Below, in pieces: positions 23,531 to 33,751 of a DNA stretch of 64,000 nucleotides. This stretch comes from Daucus carota subsp. sativus (taxonomy: Eukaryota > Streptophyta > Magnoliopsida > Apiales > Apiaceae), in assembly GCF_001625215.2 (NCBI RefSeq), contig NC_030387.2:35053606-35117605 (forward strand), in the 5' to 3' direction. Under the pieces are notes generated by a model that saw only the letters and a list, made by a program, of their open reading frames with translations, had not been told where the DNA came from and made no database searches. Within the stretch, counting starts at the first letter, position 1, and every line of letters starts with the position of its first letter. The position numbers were made by a program, and so were the translations under genes.

Positions 23531-25536
23531 ATCAGCTTGAATTGTTGATTCTGATTAATTGTTGATTTTGATTATGTATGAATTGTCGATATTACGAATT
23601 TATGTGTTTGTATATTTGCTTTATTGAGTTTTGATTGTTTTTTTGAGGTGGATTATGAATTGTTGCTTTTTGTTTGGTAATTAGTAGTGTAATTATGGGA
23701 TAAAGTCCTTTCCTCAGCTTCTGCTTGTAACAAGAAGAGTGCTTGTAGCAATAAAAAGTTTTAAGCAGTGTGTGTGTTTATAAACAATTGATTAGTGAAG
23801 ATTGAGAGAGTTTAGAAAATGAAATGGAGAGGTGAGAGGTAAGTGAATCAAATTAATAGCAAGGATTAACTCAACAATTAATATAACATTGACACGCGAC
23901 AAAAACTCTACTTTACCACCGATGATAGCTGCAATGGAAGTATTCGCAAAATGGGCTACACATGTGAAGTAGAAGTACACAGCTCCGTCATCTGGAGCTA
24001 CTGGGGGATTTATATCATTAGCATTTTCACTGATGATTCCTTTTGTGTTTGTATTGGTAGCATGAAAGTGGTAAGAGACATTTTGAAGCACAGTGTAATC
24101 ATCGTAAATTATAATAAAAGGTCACATTCCCATGATAAGTTAAACCTGTAAAGGAAAATTTCATTTGAAAATGATAATCCAAACTGAAATGTATACTAAA
24201 TTTGGTAATTTGTTTATGTTCTTTTTGTAGAGGACAAACTGAAATATAAGCTACGAAACTTGATATTACAGTACAGAATTTGAAAACTTAATTCACTAAA
24301 ATTCACTACAATGGCTTATTTATAGCTGACCACAATTGCATTAGCTCAACTAAGGATGAGAAAAAGTGCAGATTATATATAAATGTCTTGGTTGTTATGT
24401 AGACTCCAATTACAATTAATATATGCTCTTTTTCCCTCTACTTATTGTATTGGTAAAATTACAATTAATATATAAATGTCTTACAATTAATATATAAATG
24501 TCTTGGTTGGTCGTAACTGGCCAGTACTGTCGTAGTGCTGCAAAGAATCTTGTTAATGTACTGGAGCTTCATTTTGAAATCTCCTAGCTCATAAATACTA
24601 TACATTGTTCTAATAGAGAACTTGCTCTAATGTTCCCTGCTTAAATGATTTTGACTTTATTTAACAAAGGTTCTATGTACTTTGTATATGTATATTAATA
24701 TCAGAAAAGCACTCTTCTTTTGTGTATAAAATATAAAGAAGTTATCCTGAATTCTCTATTACAGCGGAAATGGTTTGCTCTTGTATGATAATGGTTTACT
24801 CTTCTATAATATGCTTTAGAATTTCAATAAAAAATGGGTTCTGCTTATTGTGAATATGGTGATTAGTCTGCCAAATCGTAATGCAAGTGTTGGAGCTGGA
24901 CTATTCTGTCTGGAATCTTTTCTCAGAATTGGGTTATTCAGGTGAGTTTATTTTGATGGACAGCTTGTGAAATCTTTAACAAGAATTGGGTTTATTTGTG
25001 ATTTAGTTGGCTGTTGATGACGCTGATGTTTTAGTTTCATGTATGACTTGGTTATTCTCAAATAATAGGCCTTGTCATCGCGCTTTATGGAGAAAAATTT
25101 GCATACTAATGATTTCTAATGAAAATTGCTGAATTAAAATTTGAGGTCAAGTGGCATTAAGTTAAGGCAGTGAGCATCGAAAACGTAAACTTCATCTTCT
25201 TTCCTCTGTATATAAAAGCATGTCAAAATCTTCTTTCCTCTGTATATAAAAGCATGTCAAAGTATATAATTTAGAAGTGTAGCATTCTTGTGTTCTGCTA
25301 TCTCAAGACAGAACTATATTTCCATGTTCACTATATTCAGTTATAAAGAAATGACCCCTGAATCACCATTAAGGAGGTTCAAACAGTTCATATACATATT
25401 TCTTCTGCATGGGTGAAAGGAGAGAGAGAGAGAGAGCCTAGAATGATCGAAAAGAATCTGCACTCTATAATTTATGTTTTCTGTCTTCATTGTTTACAGA
25501 CATGGAATCAAATACTGATACTATCGTGAACGTGGA

Positions 25537-25740
25537 ATGGACGTGGAAAGAGGCGCATGGAGAATCAAAAGGAAGTGGTCTAAACTAGAAGATGAGAAAT
25601 TGGTCGAGTCTCTTTTAGAACCTGTGAACAATGGAGCATACAAAGCTGACAATGTTTTCAAGCCGGGATATCTTGGATTTTTGGAAATTTCATTGAGCGT
25701 CAAACTACCAACTTCAGGCCGGGATATCAAGCCGGGATAT
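25537..25740 (+). pseudogene. Myb/SANT-like ORF1 fragment of a Harbinger element
   Basis: The translation KRKWSKLEDEKLVESLLE, then NNGAYKADNVFKPGYLGFLE, matches the N-terminal half of the plant Myb/SANT-like domain carried by PIF/Harbinger ORF1 proteins and related host proteins. It stops after about 60 residues. The string aagccgggatatc occurs at both 25661 and 25729, which suggests a deletion or slippage between short repeats. The protein is truncated. Confidence 0.65.
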
Positions 25741-26162
25741 CTTTTTTTTTTTTTTGTCTTAGTTATGCACTTATGAATATTTCAGATTTTTATTTTGTAC
25801 TTATTTTGATGAAGTTCAATTTAAAATTTGTATATATTGCCTTTAGTTAATTGTATTTATTTTGTCGATTTGAAATATTTTTTTTTTTCAAATTACAAAC
25901 TAACAATCAGGTTTTACAATGATTAAATTAAATATTGCTTCCATTACTATTAAATTAAAAATTGATGAGTACTTTAGAAAAGAATTTATAATAAATATCA
26001 ATAAAAAAATCTTAAAAATTTTTTTCACTAATTTCATTCCATTCCATCCTAAATAATTGGATAAGTGAACAAGGGAATGGAATGACCATTCCTTTCTCAT
26101 TCCATTCCTTCTTCCATTCCATTCCGGCACCATTCCATTCATGCGAAGTGAACACAACCTTA

Positions 26163-26491
26163 TGTTGTGTTCACTTGGAGTGAATGGAATGGAGGGAGAA
26201 TGGAATGAATCTTGTACTATAAAATGGTGTTGATCAAAGAAAATATATATAATTTTCATTCCTTCAATCATTCCAACCTTACTATTTTAACTATAACTCT
26301 AACCCACATGTTTTGGAAGGAATGCTCATTCCATTTCAACATCATGTTTCTTCACAATCTTTCTTACAAAAAAATTAACTACATTCATATTTTGTCACCA
26401 TTATCTCATACTTTCTTCTTTCTCCTTGAAACTTCTATATAATTTTTCATTCCATTCTCCCCTCATTCCATTCCATGAAGTGAACACAGCC
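26163..26491. mobile_element. Harbinger-type MITE with TTA target duplication
   Basis: The ends TGTTGTGTTCACTTGGAGTG and, inverted, GGCTGTGTTCACTTCATGGA are flanked by TTA on both sides (26160-26162 and 26492-26494). The left TTA is shared with the right edge of the preceding 3-kb element of the same family. 329 bp, noncoding. Confidence 0.8.
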
Positions 26492-26583
26492 TTAGTGATT
26501 ACTGCCATCTCCCGTTTTAGCGAGCAAAATATAATTCGTTCTTTTCCTCTCTTTTTTTTCGTGTCAAGGGAAATAAAACTTAA

Positions 26584-27375
26584 GGGCCTGTTTGGCCAAA
26601 GCTTTTCTGGACTGCCTTCTTTGTATACGGGCAGAGAAGTTACAAGTGACCTTCTCAATTATCCGGCGGAACGCTGAGGTAAAAAGCGCAAGCAGTCGCG
26701 TAAGCGGAATCGGTCTTAAAACGCTCCGATTTTGTATTAAGCGTTTTTTCAAAATTAAACAGATAATTTTTTTTTTATTTTTTTTGTCATAAAGCAGATA
26801 ATTTATAAATCAAGTTAAAAATAATTTTTAATTTAGTTAATGTATAATTTATCGGATATAAATATTATTAATATAATGATAAATTATTATAAATAGTTTA
26901 TATGTACTCTTTTATAAAATTAAATTTCAAAAATAAAAAAAAGTCATTAGAAAAATTAGGATTTTCTATTTTTCATATTTTAAATTATAAATCCGAAAAT
27001 AGAAATTGACTTGTAAATTTTTTACACAAACAATAGTTTTTTAACTTATAAATCCAGTCAAACACCTTTTACTTCAATCATTTAGGGGCTTTGGCGTAAC
27101 TTAAAAAAGTGCTATAAATGAGAAATAACTTTTATTTTATGTGCTTGGGTAAATTTTTAGGAATTTACAACTTGTGGCATATAAAAATTATTGATATAAT
27201 GATAAATTTCTATAAATCATCTTAAAAGTGATCCTCCATATATTTGTAAAAGTAAAATTTCAAAAATAAAAATAAGTCACTAAAAAGTTTCTCAACTTTT
27301 ACATTTTTGATTTATAAATCAAAAATTGACTTATAAATTTATTACACAAACGATACATATAAGTTGTTCTAGATC
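26584..27375. repeat. diverged hAT-like MITE copies, AT-rich
   Basis: Begins GGGCCTGTTTGGCCAAAGC, a terminus common in plant hAT MITEs. Two diverged copies of one AT-rich sequence follow (about 26800-27060 and 27110-27350), each with TTTCAAAAATAAAAA and ending near TTTACACAAAC. A related sequence lies at 30300-30480. Exact ends are not resolved. Confidence 0.45.
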
Positions 27376-27387
27376 ATAAGCGATACA

Positions 27388-28046
27388 TCTATACTATAAT
27401 ATAATAAGGCAACATAGGTATAATTGGTAGTCGTCCAAAATTTTGGTTTGGTCATTTTCATTTATAACTGCAAGTATGCAACAAGTAGAGTTCTATTCCC
27501 CTTACATCATTAAACAGTTTCATACTCTTCAAATGACAAACACTTTGTCATGTACTACGACATAAAAATTCCACCATTCCTTTTTTTAAATATAATTTAT
27601 AATTAGTTAAATTTTTAGGAGTGAATATAATCAGCCAATTAATATAATTTAATAAAATTTTAATTCATTAATACTAAAACACTAATAAAATAATATTAAA
27701 ATTTAAATTATAAATAATAATATACAATTATATAGTCGCCCGTGTTTTGCATGCAACAAGTAGAGTTCTATTCCCCTTACATCATTAAACAGTTTCATAC
27801 TCTTCAAATTACAAACACTTTGTCATGTACTATGAGATAGAGATAAAAACTCCACCATTCTTTTTTTAAATATAATTTATAATTAGTTAAATTTTTAGGA
27901 GTGAATATAATCAGCCAATCAATATAATTTAATAAAATTTTAATTCATTAATACTAAAACACTAATAAAATAATATTAAAATTTAAATTATAAATAATAA
28001 TATACAATTATATTGTCGCCCGTGTTTTGCACGGGTTTAAGGCTAG
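27388..28046 (+). mobile_element. short non-autonomous Helitron (659 bp)
   Basis: Begins TCTATACTATAATATAATAA and ends with a CCCGTGTTTTGCACGGG hairpin followed by CTAG, with A on the left and T on the right. Same family as 5704-6654 and 63125-63528. A 275-bp internal tandem duplication (units at 27476 and 27751) includes a truncated copy of the terminal hairpin. Noncoding. Confidence 0.88.
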
Positions 28047-28247
28047 TATAAGTTATTCTAGATTATAAGCTCACAAGCTGAGCTTATAATTCTAGTAAAG
28101 CATCTGTTTAATTTATTCGGCGCAGAAATTTTAATATTTACGTGATAAAATAATATCAAAATTCTATCATTGCTCAGTGACGGAACACCCCAATTGTTAA
28201 CCATAATTCTTTTCCTTCAATGTTAATGTTGATTGTTGGTTATCTAA

Positions 28248-29160
28248 GGGGTCATTTGATAACATCTGGATGAAAATAAAGGAACTAAACGAGAGGTGCA
28301 CGATGGTTCAGATCATTTGTTTATGTTTACTTGTGGCTGGACGAGACAAGAATACCTGGACGATGCATAAAATTTAACTGGACGACTGGAGCTTAAAAAG
28401 TTGGTTGAACCACACCGAAACGAAATGTACTACTTAAATACCTTTTCTTAAGGGCCTAGCCTTCGTGCAAATAATTTTGGTATTTTCTTTTGCATTATTG
28501 GTTTATAATATGTCTTTATAAATTTATATTGAAACTAATCTAATTACATTATCATAACATCTTTATTATTTAATAATACAAATATATCTAATTCTTTATA
28601 TTATTTTATATATTTATATATAATTATTTTATAAATTTGAAATACCGAAGATTTTGACATTTAACAATATTTATTTATAAATATATTTTAATAAGCCAAA
28701 TTATCGAAAATATTTAATATTTGTATTTTGAAATTAAATATTTAAAAAATATATTACATTATTGAAAAATATTAAATATTAAAATAAATAAAATTCGCCA
28801 GACACAAGTATATGGGTGATAGAAAAAATAGTTTATTTCATTATATGATTTAAGTTTCAGTTTTCCATCAATATTATAATAAAAGTTAAATTTATAATAT
28901 AAATTTTAAAAATTAAAATGAATAAAATTTTTAGCAATCATATTATATTTTAAAATTATTTGAAATATATATAATACATAATAGTACCAATTATTTAATA
29001 AAACAATATATTTGATATTAATTCATGTTATAAGTTAGTCATCCAGATAAATTAGAAAAAGAGAAAACAAACAATAGCATTCATTCACATCATTGATTAA
29101 CTAATCGTTTAGAAGCTCGACTCATCCGGATATAATTGTTGAGATTTAACAAATGACCCC
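28248..29160. mobile_element. Tourist/Harbinger-like TIR element with TAA duplication
   Basis: The ends GGGGTCATTTGATAACATC and (inverted) GGGGTCATTTGTTAAATCTC are flanked by TAA at 28245-28247 and 29161-29163. 913 bp, AT-rich, noncoding. Confidence 0.78.
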
Positions 29161-29163
29161 TAA

Positions 29164-30200
29164 AATTCTTTTTAAACAGTGAGGTGGGGTGTTGATATGG
29201 GCTGGACATGGTCGGGAGAAGATAAGTTACAAAATGGACTTCAAATGACAGAAGCCGCTAAAGCTCACTGGACATCGAAAATTATCTTGCATCTAGTCTA
29301 GTGAGGCCCAAATCAAAGACCTTAAAACGATCATGTATGTCCATTGTCCACTCCAAGTGCTCTCATAGGGGGAAATCCCGAGTCCTAACTTTTCTCTTTT
29401 TACAAAATATGGAAAATTTAATAAATTACTACTGAATTTCAGTCCAGACAAACTGCCGAACTATGAATTACAATCGATTATCAATTAAAAATCGAGTTAA
29501 ACATATAGTCGTTTTGTTTTCAGATTGATTAACACATAAAATATTTAAATTTTTTAATTTAAAAAGTATTATAATCAAATCACGAACAATTCAAAATACA
29601 TCACTTGTGAACATAATATCCTCGTAGTTGATGTTAATGTTCAAAACAATGAGTTACAACAAATGATATTGAATCAACCAAACATTATGAGTTTGAAAGT
29701 ATCTTTTCAACTCAACACCAAGTATGATTTGGAATCGATAAAATTGGTAACAGATTCCACAACCCTGTGTACCAAACGATCCCCTTAGATATACGTATAC
29801 CATATTTAAAAAATAATACATGACTTTCGATGATTTATAATCTATTTATCTATTTATCTATTTCTATTTATATTATAAAGCCTGAAGGCTGTTTGAGGAT
29901 GTAATTACTAAAAACCCTCCTCAAATACTTCGTATCTACATCCCTTGCCATTGACTACATACGGAATGCTGCTTCCTCCTCAGACACGTGTATGAGCTTT
30001 GAATTAAATAATATAAAAACACTGTGCAGCCAGCTACTTTACCAAAAACTGCGCTCCGAACTCCCACAGTCCACGTGACCACATCCTATCTACTCCTCTA
30101 TATCACATGCCAAACTGTCCTACGCCTCCCTACCGCTTTGTACAGCCTAATTTGAAAACGTTCCATTTAATACGAGTCCCTTTTATTTGACTGAAAAAAT
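29164..30200. other. intergenic, no gene recognised
   Basis: Includes a less AT-rich patch (29880-30160) with CACGTG-type motifs near 29990 and 30073 that could be promoter-derived, but no coding sequence follows. Confidence 0.3.
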
Positions 30201-30201
30201 A

Positions 30202-30202
<1 letters not shown>

Positions 30203-30261
<59 letters not shown>

Positions 30262-30263
30262 TA
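30203..30263. repeat. (ATT)n microsatellite
   Basis: About 20 uninterrupted TTA/ATT units. Confidence 0.95.
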
Positions 30264-30654
30264 TTAATGAGTAAAGTTTATTGGATATTAATGAGTAAAG
30301 TTTATTTTTTAATTTATATATTTAAAGGAATTGTTTTCTATTTGAAATTTATTGTATATAAATATTATTAATATAAAAATAAAAATACTTTAAATGATCT
30401 TTTGAAATGATCTTTTACATTTCCATAAAAAATTTAAAAATAAAAATAATTTAATAAAAAAATTCTAGGTTTTTCAACCTATCATAATCGAGATAATAAA
30501 TAAGGTAACTTGATGTGCTTTTAGACATGTCCAAACACAAGTTATCCCGACTCATATCATGTGTTTGTCGATGGGTTAACTATAAAGTACGTCCCTTACT
30601 CCAAACGTATCAGGTGAGTCACCGATTACAAAACTGACTCAAATGAGTGACTCA

Positions 30655-31775
30655 GTAGAAGAATTTATATATCACTCCATCATTAGTCGAAATTTTGAAA
30701 ATATTATATATTAAGTTTCGCATATTTTTTATGAATGGTTTTTTTTTAACAATGCAGGTTTATATGCCTTACAAATTAGTATCTGTCGAACCCGGATGTC
30801 CCGGGACAATAGAGGATAAACCCACCACTGGGCTATCCAAATGAAAGATTCTCAGTTATAGCTGATAAAATTTTAAAAATCTAACAATATTAGTTAGAAT
30901 TAGGGCTGTAAAATGATCCGGGTGATCCCGGGTACCCCTCTGCTCAAGTACCGGATCATATTATTTTTAGGTTGTCCAGATTTGGGTCCGGGATCGTTTT
31001 ATTCGGGTATAAACCGATCCCGGGTATTTGAGATTCGGATCCGAACCGGATATGATCCAGTATCGTATTTTCTATTTTTTAACCGGGTAGTTTATGATCC
31101 ATCGAATATGAGCCGGATATGATCCACTAACATCAAATATCATTATTATTTCAGTTGTTCAAATAATTATCATTTAGTCCAAGTAAACATAATATTATAA
31201 AGGATAATAATTTTGAATTAAAACTTATAGTTATGTGTTGGTATATGTCATTTATTAAATATATATGAAGATAATAAGCATTATCACATTAAATAAATCA
31301 TATTTTATGAAGATATAAACTTAAATAAGATAGTACAATTTTATAAAATGATGACTATTTACTTGCAAATATGATGGTGTTAAAATAATAGGTATATGAG
31401 TTTGAATCGAATATGAACCGTGGATCATATTCGGTTATTCGGGTAGGATCATATTATAAAAAATTATATGAGACCGAATCTGAGCGGGTATAGGTGTGCT
31501 CGTATCCGGGATCATATATTATACGGGCTTAATTTTTCCGCCAGATTTGGATCGTTTTCAAAACGGATATGAGACATGTATCATATTTTCGAGCCGAATA
31601 TGAGCCGAGACACCGGATAGTCCGTATCGATTTACAGCCCTAGTTAGAATAGTAGAAATCAGAACTTTTCATTTAGATATAATATCATTCATAAAAAATG
31701 TGCGAAACTCATTCTATAATACTTTCAGAGAATTTCGACTAACGATAAAGTGATATTTTTGATACAGATTACGTT
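30655..31775. repeat. inverted-repeat (foldback) element hosting a hAT insertion
   Basis: The left arm around 30665-30750 (ATATCACTCCATCATTAGTC, then TTTCGCATATTTTTTATGAATG) is the diverged inverted complement of 31685-31765. The hAT element at 30901-31642 lies between the arms. Outer ends were not resolved. Confidence 0.55.
30901..31642. mobile_element. hAT non-autonomous element with perfect 8-bp TSD
   Basis: The ends TAGGGCTGTAAA and TTTACAGCCCTA are inverted. The target duplication GTTAGAAT is perfect at 30893-30900 and 31643-31650, diagnostic of hAT insertion. The interior is rich in repeated GGATCATAT and ATCCGG motifs in both orientations, like the subterminal transposase-binding repeats of hAT elements. 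742 bp with no transposase; it looks young. Confidence 0.9.
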
Positions 31776-32540
31776 AACGAGTGACTAATTTTTGTGATAA
31801 TTTTTTCCCTTATGAGAAGATTAATATTGAATAGTTTTTATATTTGAAATATGTAATATATTTAAATGTGTTACCGTAAACCAAGTGCTTGATTTTAGTT
31901 CTGAGAGGGAGAAGTCATTTATTAAATCTTTAAACCAGTTGAGTATTGTTATACTATATTATGTTTGATTGTGTTAAATTACTGTGTGTAATTGTGTTAA
32001 ATTAGTATGTGTAATTATTGTGTGACTCTCAATCTACTTTAACAGTTCTCAACCCAATATACGCACTGGGTTTCAAAATTCAAACAAATCCACCACATCC
32101 CAAAATTCAAAAAACAAAGAACATCTATCTCCTAATTGTTCCTAGGAGAATCTCAATATGCAGCAGCTGAAGCGAACGAAAAAGATAAAGATTGTGTCGA
32201 TGAATCTGTTCAAGAACCCTTACTTTTTAATCTTACTTTTTAATATTTGTAAAATTTTTAATGCTATCATGCAGTCAAAGTGTTGAAAGCAGAATGACAA
32301 AGAGACGGGAAGATTGTGAAGTTTGCAAGGATGATAGCACTTCTTCGAGTGACAGAGAGACGGGAAAATAGGTTCATATTCTTCGAGTGAATGGTCCTTT
32401 TATAGTGCTGCATCTTAGATACGAGATTGATATGTTTGCTCACTCAGGTTGTATGCATGGCTGCACAACGGAAGAAGCCGACAAGCTGAAGCAATTAAGG
32501 TGATTTTGGTATTAAAGTGAGCCTTAGCCATCAATCACCT
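31776..32540. other. spacer with leader-like sequence
   Basis: Nothing was identified with confidence. A short open frame begins at ATG 32158 (MQQLKRTKKIKIV) but matches no known protein. Confidence 0.3.
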
Positions 32541-32558
32541 CAAGTTCTGCAGATTTAA

Positions 32559-32594
32559 ATGGAGGTGCAGAGGAAACTTCATGAGCAAATTAAA
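32559..32594 (+). pseudogene. MYB-CC (PHR1-like) coiled-coil fragment
   Basis: Translates as MEVQRKLHEQIK, the start of the LHEQLE coiled coil found in MYB-CC factors of the PHR1/PHL family. Upstream and downstream parts are not recognisable, so this is a very short remnant and the call rests on one motif. Confidence 0.4.
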
Positions 32595-33000
32595 ATAAAA
32601 ACCTCTTTGTGATCGTACCATTATCTTTTCGAATTCATTTTATGATATTACAGGAATCTTATATAGATGATTTGGTACAGATCTACGAGACGATGGTTCT
32701 GCTATAAAAAGAGCAAGCTATGGCAAGTGCAAAACTGGTGAGCATACAGATTTGCCAAGAAGGTTTTTAAAAATGATTAGGAATAAATAATATCCTGTTT
32801 TTGATAGTTATGTAACTAACAATGATTGATATTGTCTTTATCAGGTAAGCGGGAAGGATTCTTACAATGAGTGCAAATTAGACAATCTCAATTCTCACAA
32901 GGTATCAGCTTACATAAGCCATTATGACTTGCATACTCCTGATAATAGTAAAAAAACAAATGAATTTTCTGCCCATTGTCAAGGTGTCGAAAGCAGAAAA

Positions 33001-33751
33001 TATGACAGCAAACTGAAAGTCGGTTGGTTTCTTCACACACCATTTCCATCTTCTCAAATTCACAGGCTGCTGCCGTCTCGATCAGAGCTGTTACGTGCTG
33101 TTCTTGCTGCTGATGTAGTTGGGTAAGAAATTTTATATGTAGTCTATAGGCTTGCAATCATATTTATTATCATAGCACAATGAGTCGGTTGCTGATTTTA
33201 AATCATAGGTACAATAACTGCAACTAGGCTCATCATAATACAATTATACTGAGGGGAGTGACATAATTAAAGGTAATTAGGTAGGAATCAGGAGTCAATT
33301 TTGCTAGCTGAATGTTGTAGATTCTAGACAATCTGATTTCTGCAGAAGTATATATATATTATTTGTGTAATCTTTTAATGCCTACCTCATAATTAAGCAT
33401 GATCATGCTTTACCAATAATGCTGTAGTTACTGATACCATTCTCTATACTCTGTATATACAATAAAGCTGATTTGTAGTATGATGACTGCTTATTATGTT
33501 TAGCTTGGGTATTATTGTATTAATAAGAGCTCCCCTTTATGAGTTTACCAATGTTAACATATATGTACTTGCATATCTTTTTTACCCCCTTATTGGCAAT
33601 AAGCTGCAATAACTAAATGATGATTTCCCTTTTTAGATTCCATACCTATGACTATGCAAGGCACTTTGTTAGTGCATGTGCTAGAATTCTCGGACTTGAG
33701 GGTACACCTGAAGGAGTGGAAGATCAAGGAAGGCTGACCCGTGTGGTCGTG
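33001..33751 (+). pseudogene. trehalose-6-phosphate synthase (TPS1-type) two-exon fragment
   Basis: Exons ~33001-33122 and 33637-33751 are separated by a phase-2 intron with a GTAAGA donor and a TTTTTAG acceptor. They encode KLKVGWFLHTPFPSSQIHRL, SELLRAVLAADVVG, then FHTYDYARHFVSACARILGL and EGTPEGVEDQGRLTRV. This is part of the catalytic GT20 domain of class I TPS, which makes trehalose-6-phosphate from UDP-glucose and glucose-6-phosphate. Splice positions and reading phase are kept. Only about 78 of some 900 residues are present, and neither neighbouring exon is found. The last codons (VVV in place of VAA) run into a GTATGC site. It is a captured or stranded gene fragment. Confidence 0.85.

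Larger units (their letters stand above)
23090..26159. mobile_element. PIF/Harbinger-like element, non-autonomous (3.07 kb)
   Basis: The left end GGCTCTGTTGACTTCACTTG and the right end (read inward on the other strand) GGTTGTGTTCACTTCGCATG are followed by a shared AATGGAATG. About 23 of the first 29 positions agree. The right flank is TTA, the Harbinger target; the left flank is CTA. Inside, 25537-25740 encodes a fragment of a Myb/SANT-like ORF1. No transposase catalytic region was recognised in between. A CT-rich low-complexity patch (23360-23530) sits near the left end. Confidence 0.6.

Noticed and set aside
23343-23540. Ser/Leu/Pro-rich open frame
   Set aside because: It is a translation of a CT-rich low-complexity tract inside a transposon.
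23792-24091. 99-residue open frame on the minus strand
   Set aside because: It lies inside the Harbinger-like element with no recognisable domain or conserved neighbour; it may be chance.
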